From positions 71,277,858 to 71,341,857 of the forward strand of contig NW_022098076.1 in NCBI RefSeq assembly GCF_002288925.2: a stretch of DNA of 64,000 nucleotides. Reading direction: 5' to 3'. Positions within the stretch are counted from its first letter, which is position 1, and every line of letters begins with the position of its first letter. The translations under genes were made by a program, and so were the position numbers. This DNA comes from Delphinapterus leucas (Eukaryota > Chordata > Mammalia > Artiodactyla > Monodontidae). This document shows positions 1-9,760 of the stretch, piece after piece. The notes under the pieces are model-generated. The model made no database searches. It worked only from the letters and a program-made list of their open reading frames with translations, and was not told the origin of the DNA.

Positions 1-204
1 ATTATATCACAGGGGGCTGTGCTCTTTTGTCTTCTAATTGCTCAAATTCATGGCTCTTTACAGCCAGTTTCCACTCTCATGCCTCCAGAGGAGTCCCTAA
101 GTAACAAAACTAGAACAATCCTAATAGAATACAGGTGAAAGAGGAATTGAGTAGAAACAGCCATATCAATTTTCTGTGGTTCTAGGTGCTGCTGGCTTGC
201 TTGG
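1..204. other. Left flank, no feature seen
   Basis: Ordinary non-repetitive sequence to the left of the first LINE-1. I see no exon, RNA gene or known repeat here. No convincing target-site duplication matching the other side of the LINE-1 (after 7700) could be found, so the element's insertion footprint is decayed or its 5' boundary is slightly misjudged. Confidence 0.5.
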
Positions 205-555
205 TTTTTTTGTTGTTGTTGCTGTTGTTGTTAACGTCTTTATTGGAGTATAACTGCTTTACAATGTTGTGTCAGTTTCTGCTTTATAACATAGTGAATC
301 AGCTATACATATAGATATATCCCAATATCTCCTCCCTCTTGTGTCTCCCTCCCACCCCTCTAGGTGGACACAAAGCATGGAGCTCATCTCCCTGTGCTAT
401 GCAGCTGCTTCCCACTAGCTATCTATTTCACATTTCGTAGAGTAAATATGTCCATGTCACTCTCTCACTTCGTCCCAGCTTACCCTTCCCCCCTCCGTGT
501 CATCAAGTCCATTCTCTACGTCTGCATCTTTATTCCTGTCCTGCACTTAGGTTCT

Positions 556-3500
556 TCAGAACCTTTTTTTTTTGATTCCATATATGTGTGTTAGCAAACG
601 GTATTTGTTTTTCTCTTTCTGCTTACTTCACTCTGTACGACAGACTCTAGGTCCATCCACCTCACGACAAATAACTCAACTTTGTTTCTTTTTATGACTG
701 AGTAATATTCCATTGAATATACGTGCCACATCTTTAACCATTCATCTGTTGATGGACACTTAGGTTGCTTCTACGTCCTGGCCATTGTAAATAGAGCTGC
801 AATGAATATTGTGGTACATGACTCTTTTTGAATTATGGTTTCCTCAGGGTATATGCCTAGTAATGGGATTGCTGGGTCGTATAGTAGCTCTATTTTTAGT
901 TTTTTAAGGAACCTCCATACTGTTCTCCATCGTGGCTGTATCAATTTACATTCCCACCAACAGCTCAAGAGGGTTCCCTTTACTCAACATCCTTTCCAGA
1001 ATTTATTGTTTGTAGATTTTTCGATGATGGACATTCTGACCAGTGTGAGGTAATACCTCATTGTAGCTTTGCTTTGCATTTCTCTAATGATTAGTGATGT
1101 TGAGCATTCTTTCATTTGCCTCTTGGCCATCTGTATGTCTTCTTCGGAGAAATGTCTATTTAGGTCTTCCGCCCAATTTTGGATTGGGTTGTTTGTTTTG
1201 TTGATATTGAGCTGCATGAGCTGCCTGTATACTTTGGAGATTAACCTCTGTCAGTTGTTTCTTTGCAGAATATTTTCTCCCATTCTGATGGCTGTCTTTT
1301 CGTCTTGCTTATGGTCTCCTTTGCTGTGCAAAAGCTTTTATGTTTCATTAGGCCCCATTTATTTATTTTTGTTTTTATTTCTATTTCTTTAGGAGGTGGG
1401 TCAAAAAGGATCGTGCTGTGATTTATGTCATAGAGTGTTCTGCCTATGTTTTCCTCTAAGAGTTTTTAATGTCTGGCCTTACATTTGGGTCTTTAATCCG
1501 TTTTGAGTTTATTTTTGTGTATGGTGTTAGGGAGTGTTCTAATTTCATTCTTTTATATGTAGCTGTCCAGTTTTCCCAGCAGCACTTATTGAAGAGGCTG
1601 TCTTTTCTCCATTGTATATTCTTGCCTCCTTTATCAAAGATAAGGTAACCATATGTGTGTGGGTTTATCTCTGGGCTTTCTACCCTGTTCTATTGATCTA
1701 TACTTCTGTTTTTGTGCCAGTACCATAGTGTCTTGATTACTGTAGCTTTGTAGTATAGTCTGAGGCCCAGGAGCCTGATTCCTCCAGAACTGTTTTTCTT
1801 TCTCAAGATTGCTTTGACTATTCGGGGTCTTTTGTGTTTCCATGCAAATTGTGAAATTTTTTGCTTTAGTTCTGTGAAAAATGCCATTGGTAGTTTGATA
1901 GGGATTGCATTGACTCTGTAGATTGCTTTGGGTAGTATAGTCATTTTCACAGGGTTGATTCTTCCAACCCAAGAACATGGTCTATCTCTCCATCTGTTTG
2001 TATCATCTTTAATTTCTTTCATCAGTGTCTTATAGTTTTCTGCATACAGGTCTTTTGTCTCCTTTGGTAGGTTTATTCCTAGGTATTTTATTCTTCTAGT
2101 TACAATGGTAAATGGGAACGTTTGCTTAATTTCTCTTTCAGGTTTTTCATCATTAGTGTATAGGAATGCAAGACATTTCTGTGCATTAAAATTTTAAAGT
2201 ATCCTGCTACTTTACCAAATTCATTGATTAGCTCTACTAGTTTTCTGGTAGTATCTTTAGGATTCTCAATGTATAGTATCATGTCACCTGCAAACAGTTT
2301 CAATTTTACCTCATCTTTTCTGATTTGGATTCCTTTTATTTCTTTTTCTTCCCTGATTGCTGTAGCTAAAACTTCCAATACTATGTTGAATAATACTGGT
2401 GAGGGTGGGCAACCTTGTCTTGTTCCTGAGATTAGTGGAAACGGTTTCAGATTTTTCACCATTGAGAAAGATGTTGGCTGTGGGTTTGTCATATATGGCC
2501 TTTATAATGTTGAGGTAAGTTCCCTCTATGCCTACTTTCTGGAGGGTTTTTATCATAAATGGGTGTTGAATTTTGTCGAAAGCTTTTTCTGCATCTATTG
2601 AGATGATCATATGGTTTTTCTCCTTCAATTTGTTAATATGGTTTATCACATTGATAGATTTGCGTATATTGAAGAATCCTTGCATTCCTGGGATAAACCC
2701 CACTTCATCATGGTGTATGATCGTTTTAATGTGCTGTTGGATTCTGTTTGCTAGTATTTTGTTGAGGATTTTTGCATCTATGTTTATCAGTGATATTGGC
2801 CTGTAGTTTTCTTTCTTTGTCACATCTTTGTCTGGTTTTGGTATCAGGGTGATGGTGGCCTCGTAGAATGAGTTTGGGAGTGTTCCTCCCTCTGCTGTAT
2901 TTTGGAAGAGTTTGAGAAGGATAGGTGTTAGCTCTTCTCTAAATGTTTAATAGAATTCGCCTGTGAAGCCATCTGGTCTTGGGCTTTTGTTTGTTGGAAG
3001 ATATATATATATATATTTTTTTTTCTTGTGGTACGCGGGCCTCTCACTGTTGTGGCCTCTACCGTTGCGGAGCACAGGCTCTGGACGCTCAAGCTCAGCG
3101 GCCATGGCTCATGGGCCTAGCCACTCCGCAGCATGTGGGATCTTCCCGGACCAGGGCATAAAACCGTGTCCCCTGCATCAGCAGGTGGACTGTCAACCAC
3201 TGCGCCACCAGGGAAGCCCTTTTGGAAGATTTTTAATCACAGTTTCAATTTCAGTGTTTGTGATTAATCTGTTTATATTTTCTATTTCTTCCTGGTTCAG
3301 TCTCGGAATGTTGTGCTCTTCTAAGAATTTGTCCATTTCTTCCAGGTTGTTCATTTTATTGGCATATAGTTGCCTGTAGTAATCTCTCATGATTCTTTGT
3401 ATTCCTGCAGTGTGAGATGTTACTTCTCCTTTTTCATTTCTAATTCTATTGATATGAGTTTTCTCCCTTTTTTTCTTGATAAGTCTGGCTAATGGTTTAT

Positions 3501-4612
3501 CAATTTTGTTTACCTTCTCAAAGAATCAGCTTTTAGTTTTATTGATCTTTGTCATTGTTCCCTTCATTTCTTTTTCATTTATTTCTGATCTGATCTTTAT
3601 GATTTCTTTCCTTCTGCTAACTTTGGGGCTTTTATTGTTCTTCTTTGTCTAATTGCTTTAGGTGTAAGCTTAGGTTTTTTATTTGAGATGATTCTTGTTT
3701 CTTGAGGTAGTATCCTATTGCTATAAACTTCCGTCTTAGAACTGCTTTTGCTGCATCCCATAGGTTTTGGACCACCATATTTTCATTGTCATTTTTTCTA
3801 GGTATTTTTTGATTTCCTCTTTAATTTCTTCAGTGATCTCTTGGTTATTTAGTAGTGTATTGTTTAGCCTCTATGTGTTTATATTTTTTACAGTTTTTTT
3901 CTGTAATTGATATCTAGTCTCATAGCGTTGTGGTCAGAAAAGATATTGATACGATATCAATTTTTGTAAATTTACCAAGGCTTGATTTGTGACCCAAGTT
4001 ATGATCTATCCTGGAGAATGTTCCATAAGCACTTGAAAAGAAAGTGTATTCTGTTGTTTTTTAATGGAATGTCCTATAAATATCAATTAAGTCCCTCTTG
4101 TTTAATGTGTCATTTAAAGCTTGTGTCTCCTTATTTATTTTCATTTTGGATGATCGTTCCATTGGGAAAGTGGGGTGTTAAAATCCCCTACTATGATTGT
4201 GTTACTGTCAATTTCCCCTTTTATGGCTGTTAGCATTTGCCTTATGTATTGAGGTGCTCCTATGTTGAGTGCATAAATATTTACAATTGTTATATCTTCG
4301 TCTTGGACTGATCCCTTGATCATTATGTGGTGTCCTTCTTTGTCTCTTGTAATAGTCTTTATTTGAAAGTCTAGTTTGTCTGATATGAGAATTGCTACTC
4401 CAGCTTTCTTTTGCTTTCCATTTGCATGGAATATCTTTTTCCATCCCCTCACTTTCAGTCTGTGTGTGTCCCTACGTCTGCAGTGGGTCTCTTGTAGACA
4501 GTATATATATGGGTCTTGTTTTTGTATCCATTCAGCCAGTTTACCTCTTTTGGTGGGAGCATTTAATCCATTTACATTTAAGTAGTTATCTATTATATGT
4601 TCCTATTACCAT
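556..4612 (-). pseudogene. LINE-1 ORF2 pseudogene (endonuclease-reverse transcriptase), L1-A
   Basis: Decayed ORF2, about 1270 codons without the SINE. The start is placed at the ATG whose complement is at 4610-4612, conserved in L1-B. Recognisable pieces in order: apurinic-type endonuclease with KKAGVAILISDK and the catalytic GDFNTPL segment (about 4140-4450); the reverse-transcriptase core with [30 protein letters not shown] and SGTRQGCP (2311-2823 and 2430-2500); then the C-terminal cysteine-rich part with [11 protein letters not shown] and CWWECKLIQ (about 770-1220). The catalytic FADD motif reads FAGD at 2283-2294, so the first metal-binding aspartate is lost. The terminal stop seen in L1-B is changed from TTA to TCA on the plus strand. 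Multiple frameshifts and stops separate the pieces, and a SINE interrupts it at 3003-3221. Confidence 0.93.
3003..3221 (-). mobile_element. CHR-type tRNA-derived SINE nested in L1-A ORF2
   Basis: SINE in minus orientation: an A tail seen as T-rich/(AT)n sequence at the left, and the tRNA-like head (complement of GGGCTTCCCTGGTGGCGCAG) at the right, ending near 3219. Flanked by the perfect 9-bp duplication TTGGAAGAT at 2994-3002 and 3222-3230. L1-B shows the uninterrupted target (TTGGAAGAC), which proves insertion after L1-A was in place. The element is non-autonomous, transcribed by RNA polymerase III and moved by LINE-1 proteins. The (AT)n stretch beside the T tract is microsatellite growth in the tail. 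Confidence 0.95.
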
Positions 4613-4684
4613 TTTCTTAACTGTTTTGGGTTTGTTATTGTGGGTCTTTTCCTTCTCTTATATTTCCTGCCTAGAGAAGTTCCT

Positions 4685-5558
4685 TTAGCATTTGTTGTAA
4701 GGCTGGTTTGGTAGTGCTGAATTCTCTTAGCTTTTGCTTGTCTGCAAAGGTTTTAATTTCTCTGTCAAATACGAATGAGATCCTTGCTGGTTAGAGTAAT
4801 CTTGGTTGTAGGTTTTTCCCTTTCATCACTTTAAATATGTCCTGCCACTCCCTTCTGGCTTGTAGAGTTTCTGCTGAAAGATCAGCTGTTAACCTTATCG
4901 GCATTCCCTTGCATGTTATTTGTTGCTTTTCCCTTGATGCTTTTAATATTTTTTGTTTGAATTTACATTTTGATAGTTTGATTAACATGTGTCTTGGTGT
5001 GTTTCTCCTTGGGTTTATCCTGTATGGGACTCTCTGTGTTTCCTCGGCTTGATTGACTATTTCCTTTCCCATATTAGGGAAGTTTTCAACTATAATCTCT
5101 TCAAATATTTTCTCAGTCCCTTTCTTTTTTGTCTTCTTCTTCTGGGACCCCTATAATTCGAATGTTGGTGCGATTAATGTTGTCCCAGAGGTCTCTGAGA
5201 CTGTCCTCAAATCTTTTCATTCTTTTTTCTTTATTCTGCTCTGAGGTAGTTATTTCCACTCTTTTATCTTCCAGGCACTTATCCGTTCTTCTGCCTCAGT
5301 TATTCTTCTATTTATTCCTTCTAGAGAATTCTTAATTTCCTTTATTGTTTTGTTCATCATTGTTTGTTTGCTCTTTGGTTCTTCTAGGTCCTTGTTAAAA
5401 GTTTCTTGTATTTTCTCCATTCTATTTCCAAGATTTTGGATCATCTTCACTATCATTACTCTGAATTCTTTTTCAGGTAGACTGCCTATTTCCTCTTCAT
5501 TTGGTCATTTGTTTTTAACTTGACCCCTCATCTGCTGCATATCTCTCTGTCTTCTCAT
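4685..5558 (-). pseudogene. LINE-1 ORF1 pseudogene (RNA-binding chaperone), L1-A
   Basis: ORF1 encodes the trimeric RNA-binding protein that coats LINE-1 RNA. Visible pieces: an N-terminal part starting at the ATG complementary to 5556-5558 (MRRQRDMQQM, with EEEIGSLPEKEFRVMIVKMIQ nearby); a charged coiled-coil-like stretch (MNKTIKEIKNSLEGINRRIT, about 5250-5456); and the conserved C-terminal part with RLTADLSAETLQARREWQDI (about 4791-5072). It ends at the stop complementary to 4685-4687, 73 bp before the ORF2 start as expected for LINE-1. The frame is broken at several points, for example a stop after VKNK near the N terminus. Confidence 0.9.
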
Positions 5559-6560
5559 TTTGCTTAACTTACTGTGTTTGGGGTCTCTTTTTCGTAGGCT
5601 GCAGGTTTGTAGTTCCCATTGTTTTTTGGTGTCTGCCCCCAGTGGGTAAGGTTGGTTCAGTGGGTTGTGTAGGCTTCCTGGTGGAGGGGACTGGTGCCTG
5701 TGTTCTGGTGGATGAGGCTGGATCTGGTCTTTCTAGTGGGCAGGACTGTGCCTGGTGGTGTGTTTTGGGGTGTCTGTGAACTTATTATGATTTTAGGCAG
5801 CCTCTCCGCTAATGGATGAAGTTGTGTTCCTGTCTTAGGAACTGGCATAGGGTGTCCAGCACTGTAGTTTGCTGGTCGTTGAGTGGAGTGGGGTCTTAAT
5901 GTTGAGATGGAGATTTCTGGGAGAGCTTTCACTGTTTGATATTACGTGGGGATGAGAGGTCTCTGGTGGACCAGTGTCTTAAATTTGGCTCTCCCACCTC
6001 ACAGGCTCAGGCCTGACACCCGGCCAGAGCACCAAGACCCTGTCAGCCACACGACTCAGAAGAAATAGGAGAAAAAAGAAAGAAAGAAAATAAATAAATA
6101 AAATTATTAAAAAGTAAAAACTATTAAAATAAAAGAATAAAATGTACTAAAAAAAGAAAGAAGAGAGCAACCAAACCAAAAAACAAATCCACCAATGATA
6201 ACAAGTGCTAAAAACTATACTAAAAAAAAAAAAAGAAAGAAAAAAAAACCGGACAGACATCCCTAGGACAAACGGTAAAAGCAAAGCTATACAGACAAAA
6301 TCACACAAAGAAACATACACACTCACAAAAAGAGAAAAAAGAAAAGAAAAAATATATATATTAAAAAAGAAAACAAAGGAAGAAAGCAACCAAATCAATA
6401 AATGTATCTACCTATGATAATAAGCCCTAAATACTAAACTAGGATAAACATAAAACCGAAACAAATTAGAAGCAGAAAGCAAACCCCAAGTCTACAGTTG
6501 CTCCCAAAGTCCACCACCTCAATTTTGGGATGATTTGTTGTCTATTCATGTATTCCAGAG

Positions 6561-7031
6561 ATGCAGGGTACATCAAGTTGGTTGTGGAGATTTAATCCAC
6601 TGCTCCTGAGCCTGCTGGGAGAAATTTCCCTTTCTCTTCTTTGTTCACACAGCTCCTGGAGTTCAGCTTTGGATTTGGCCCCACCTCTGTGTGTAGGTCA
6701 CCTGAGGGCACCTGTTCTTCTCTCAGACAGGACGGGGTTAAACGAGCAGCTGATTAGGGGGCTCTGGCTCACTCAGGCCGGGGGGAGGGAGGGGTACGGA
6801 ATGCGGGCCAAGCCTGCAGCAGCAGAGGCTGGCATGATGTTGCAGCAGCCTGAGGTGCACCATGTGTTCTCCTGGGGAAGTTTTCCCTGGATCACAGGAC
6901 TCTGGCAGCTGTGGGCTGAACAGTCACCCGGAAGGTGTGGTGTGAATAGTGACCTGTGCTTGCACACAGGCTTCTTGGTGGCTGCAGCTTCAGCCTTAGC
7001 ATTTAATGCCCATCTCTGGGGTCTGCGCTGA
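6561..7031 (+). other. Antisense ORF in L1-A 5' UTR (ORF0-like), 156 codons
   Basis: An ATG-initiated open frame of 156 codons running opposite to the LINE-1 sense strand. It starts MQGTSSWLWRFNPLLL, contains DRTGLNEQLIRGLWLTQA and ends HTGFLVAAASALAFNAHLWG followed by two residues and TGA. The homologous frame in L1-B (34023-34472) is open for the same 149 codons from LWRF onward and ends at the equivalent stop with no net indel; by eye 112 of 149 residues match. The N-terminal part is leucine-rich and hydrophobic. No known domain is recognised. Primate LINE-1 has an antisense ORF0 in its 5' UTR, but I see no sequence relation. It may be a chance frame in GC-rich DNA. Confidence 0.5.
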
Positions 7032-7471
7032 TAGCCGCGGCTCACACCCGTCTCTGGAACTCCTTTAGGTGGTGCTCTGAATCCCCTCTCCTCATGTACC
7101 CCAAAACAATGGTCTCTTGACACTTACGCAGTTCCAGACTTTTTCCCGGACTCCCTCTCGGCTAGCTGTGGCGCACTAGCCCCCTTCAGGCTGTGTTCAC
7201 GCAGCCAGCTCCAGTCCTCTCCCTGGGATCTGACCTGTGAAGCCAGGGCTTTAGCTCCCAGCCCCCACCCGCCCTGGCGGGTGAGCAGACAAGCCTCTCG
7301 GGCTGGTGAGTGCTGGTCAGCACTGATCCTCTGTGTGAGAATCTCTCTGCTTTGCCCTCTGCACCACTGTTGCTGCGCTCTCCTCCTTGGCTCTGACTCT
7401 TCCCTCCCGCCTACCCCCAGTCTCCGCCAGTGAAGGGGCTTCCTAGTGTGTGGAAACTTTTTCTCCTTCAC
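6773..7471 (-). other. Sense-strand upstream frame in L1-A 5' UTR
   Basis: On the LINE-1 sense strand a long frame upstream of ORF1 opens with MKEKKFPHTRKP at 7471, runs 115 codons to a TAA at 7124-7126, and continues in the same frame for 116 more codons to the stop at 6773 (ending RIPYPSLPPA). L1-B has recognisably related residues (MKEEKFPHTRKP, SQGEDWGWLREHSLKGAS, EERGLRAPPK, HIPYPSLPSA) ending at the same final stop, but with its own frameshift and nonsense change. A pair of small indels (+1, +2) brackets the L1-A stop relative to L1-B. No domain recognised; it overlaps the antisense frame. Confidence 0.4.
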
Positions 7472-7683
7472 AGCTTCCTCCCAGAGGGTCAGGTCCCATC
7501 CCTATTCTTTTGTCTCTGTTTTTTCTTTTGCCATGCCCAGGTACATGGGGAGTTTCTTGCCTTTTGGGAGGTCTGAGGTCTTCTGCCAGCGTTCAGTAGG
7601 AGTTCTGTAGGAGTTGTTCCACCTGTAGATGTATTTTTGATGTATCTGCGGGGAGGAAGGTGATCTCCACGTCTTACTCCTCT

Positions 7684-7692
7684 GTCATCTTG
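7684..7692 (-). promoter_or_regulatory. Mutated YY1-like site at L1-A 5' end
   Basis: The plus strand reads GTCATCTTG eight bases from the inferred LINE-1 5' end. The sister copy has GCCATCTTG, the complement of the CAAGATGGC YY1 motif that in human LINE-1 fixes the transcription start. The C-to-T change destroys the GCCAT core here. Confidence 0.5.
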
Positions 7693-7700
7693 AAGGTCTC

Positions 7701-8186
7701 CCCCAGGAGAACTCTCTGTTGCTGCTTCACGTTATGGACTCTCAGTGCCTTCTTTACGACTTTACAGATGAATTGCACAGGCTGCTGGACCCTGCTGGCT
7801 TTCTAAACAGTAGCAACCCAGACGTAGCTGACAGTCTCTTGGCTCTTGGGGTGTGAAGGGTCCGGAGAGGCAGAACAGGAAGGAAGATCACACCCTCAGC
7901 AAGTACACATGCACAAAGATGAGTGCTTGACCTTAAGCTTTGCACAAGGTGAATTATAAATCCCATCTTGATTTTGGCTATTTCACAACTTTGCAAGCCA
8001 TCTGAAAGTGCCCAAAGAAAGTAGTCTTTGATGTCTTTAAATAAAACTCAATTCAGTGAAAAAATAACATATTCAAATTGTTGAAATCTTTTCAGTTATC
8101 TCACTCTAAGCTTTTATACCTTACTTTACCAATCCAAGGCATTTATTATCATTTAGAGCTACATTTTAGCTCATTAGTATCAAGAC
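7701..8186. other. Unique spacer, no feature seen
   Basis: Non-repetitive sequence between two LINE-1 copies. No exon-like frame, RNA gene or recognised repeat. The minus frame at 7754-7996 shows no domain and is taken as chance. Confidence 0.4.
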
Positions 8187-8198
8187 AAGATTTCATAT

Positions 8199-9189
8199 CT
8201 TTTTTTCATTTTTTTGAACCTTATTTTATTTTTTTATACAGCAGGTTCTTATTAGTTGTCTATTTTATATATATTAGTGTATATATGTCAATCCCAATTT
8301 CCCAATTCATCCTACCACTACCACCCCCCACCCCCACTTTCCCCCCTTGGTGTCCATACCTTTGTTCTGTACATCTGTGTCTCTATTTCTGCCTTGCAAA
8401 CTGGTTCATCTGTACCATTTTTCTAGATTCCACATAGATGTGTTAATATATGATATTTGTTTTTCTCTTTCTGACTTATTTCACTGTGTATGACAGTCTC
8501 TAGTCCATCCACATCTCCACAAATGACCCAATTTCATTCCTTTTTACAGCTGAGTAATATTCCACTGTAGATATATACCACATCTTCTTTATCCATTCGT
8601 CTGTCAGTGGGCTTGCTTCCATGTCCTGGCTATTGTAAATAGTGCTGCAATGACCATTGGGGTGCATGTGTCTTTTTGAAATATGGTTTTCTCTGGGTAT
8701 ATGCCCAGTAGTGGGATTGCTGGATCATATGGTAATTCTATTTTTAGTTTTTTAAGGAACCTCCATCCTGTTCTCCATAGTGGCTGTATCAATTTACATT
8801 CCCACCAACAGTGCAAGAGGGTTCCATTTTCTCCACACCCTCTCCAGCATTGGTTGTTTGTAGATTTTCTGATGATGGCCATTCTAACTGGTTTGAGGTG
8901 ATACCTCATTGTAGTTTTGATTTGCATTTCCCTAATAATTAGTGATGTTGAGCAGCTTTTCATGTGCCTCTTGGCCATCTGTACGTCTTCTTTGGAGAAA
9001 TATCTATTTAGGTCTTCTACCCATTTGTTGATTGTGCTGTTTGTTTTTTTAATATTGCGCTGCATGAGCTGTTTATATATTTTGGAGATTAATCCTTTGT
9101 CTGTTGATTCAGTTGCAAATATTTTCTCCCATTCTGAGGGTTGTCTTTTCATCTTGTTTACAGTTTTCTTTGTTGTGCAAAAGCTTTTG
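8199..9189 (-). mobile_element. 5'-truncated LINE-1, copy L1-C
   Basis: A 991-bp LINE-1 3' fragment on the minus strand, flanked by the perfect 12-bp duplication AAGATTTCATAT at 8187-8198 and 9190-9201. This pins down both ends and shows 5' truncation at integration. The ORF2 part is close to L1-A and L1-B, but the 3' UTR (about 8215-8420, with a C-rich stretch around 8318-8346) is unlike theirs, so it belongs to a different LINE-1 lineage or 3' UTR type. Confidence 0.95.
8604..9152 (-). pseudogene. LINE-1 ORF2 C-terminal fragment, L1-C
   Basis: An uninterrupted 182-codon frame of the ORF2 C terminus: [20 protein letters not shown], then [11 protein letters not shown], then the cysteine-rich segment [20 protein letters not shown], then [13 protein letters not shown] and [11 protein letters not shown]. 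The frame ends prematurely at 8604 because a small deletion shifts it just after WKQ, where L1-B continues with CPSADEWIKMWHIY. The well-kept frame suggests a relatively recent insertion, but without the endonuclease or reverse-transcriptase core it has no function. Confidence 0.88.
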
Positions 9190-9204
9190 AAGATTTCATA
9201 TATT

Positions 9205-9640
9205 GCATGAAGTCATACCAAGGTGAAACAAAGGTCTCCCTCATTCCATTAAAAGTGATCTTGCCAAACTGCTTCTCACACCTGCTCCAAAGCTACCCCA
9301 AACCAGAGCAAATTCCCTCAAACCAACTAAACAACCAAACAACACACCCAATATCATACACACAAAACAAAACTCTCCTAATTCAAACCATCCAACAAAT
9401 CCACACAATATCCACACACCCAAAACAAAGCCACCACAGCAGACATGAAATGTCCCCAAACCAACCAACCAACCAACCAATTAACCCAATACACTGCCAT
9501 CCACACATATACAAAGCAACTAAAATACTATCTGGAACGAATAATACAAAAGAACTAGATGAATTCCCAAGAATAAATATGAATCAAGAGAAGAATGACC
9601 AATAGATTAGCTATTTTAAATTTAATATTAGAAAACCAAC
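9205..9640. repeat. A+C-rich, G-depleted low-complexity block with (CCAA)n
   Basis: Immediately right of L1-C the plus strand becomes extremely poor in G: about ten G in roughly 230 bases between 9301 and 9530, with C around a third and A close to half. It contains a CAAC/CCAA-rich vocabulary, including (CCAA)n at 9462-9481. It looks like a degraded simple repeat with strong strand asymmetry. The open frames on both strands here result from the biased composition and are not genes. Confidence 0.6.
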
Positions 9641-9726
9641 CCCTCCAAAAAAAGGTCATAAAATAAAAGTGTATGTTTTAGAACCTGTTGTTTTCCTGAT
9701 TGAGTTTGATTCTATCATACCAAGTC

Positions 9727-9760
9727 ATTAATATGAAATTTACCTTAATTTCATATTAAT
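9727..9760. other. Perfect 14-bp inverted repeat, 6-nt loop
   Basis: ATTAATATGAAATT (9727-9740), loop TACCTT, then AATTTCATATTAAT (9747-9760). Perfect hairpin or cruciform potential in AT-rich DNA. No polymerase III terminator or mature small-RNA feature is evident. Confidence 0.8.

Larger units (their letters stand above)
205..7700 (-). mobile_element. Near full-length LINE-1, copy L1-A
   Basis: A complete-looking LINE-1 retrotransposon in minus orientation, about 7.3 kb once the nested SINE is removed. The left end is the 3' end: a T-rich/(GTT)n tract (205-232, complement of the A tail) followed by an inverted AATAAA polyadenylation signal (239-244). Then come ORF2 (556-4612), ORF1 (4685-5558) and a long GC-richer 5' UTR (5559-7700). 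It aligns along its whole length with L1-B (27403-35138), and both stop at the same 5' point (CTTGAAGGTCTC), which argues for full length rather than truncation. LINE-1 moves by target-primed reverse transcription using the ORF2 endonuclease and reverse transcriptase. This copy is inactive: its frames are broken and the catalytic motif is mutated. Exact 5' end is good to a few bases. Confidence 0.95.
5559..7700 (-). promoter_or_regulatory. LINE-1 5' UTR / internal promoter region, L1-A
   Basis: About 2.1 kb between ORF1 and the 5' end, shared co-linearly with L1-B (32936-35138). It has two contrasting blocks. Next to ORF1 lies a very A-rich plus-strand stretch (about 6060-6440). Further out, 6560-7500 is GC-richer with scattered CpG and many G/C runs, as expected for a LINE-1 internal promoter. 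This is roughly twice as long as the human LINE-1 5' UTR. Transcription factor sites other than the 5'-terminal YY1-like motif cannot be assigned by eye. Confidence 0.75.

Noticed and set aside
2963..3379. Plus-strand frame of 138 codons
   Set aside because: It is antisense LINE-1 read through a nested SINE, not a gene.
6147..6417. Lys-rich plus frame and Phe-rich minus frame in the A-rich LINE-1 5' UTR block
   Set aside because: Direct consequence of A-rich sequence; the same occurs in L1-B (33380-33857).
9141..9605. 154-codon plus frame and the Gly/Val/Leu-rich minus frame 9241-9480
   Set aside because: Both result from the G-depleted low-complexity composition; the plus frame begins inside antisense LINE-1.
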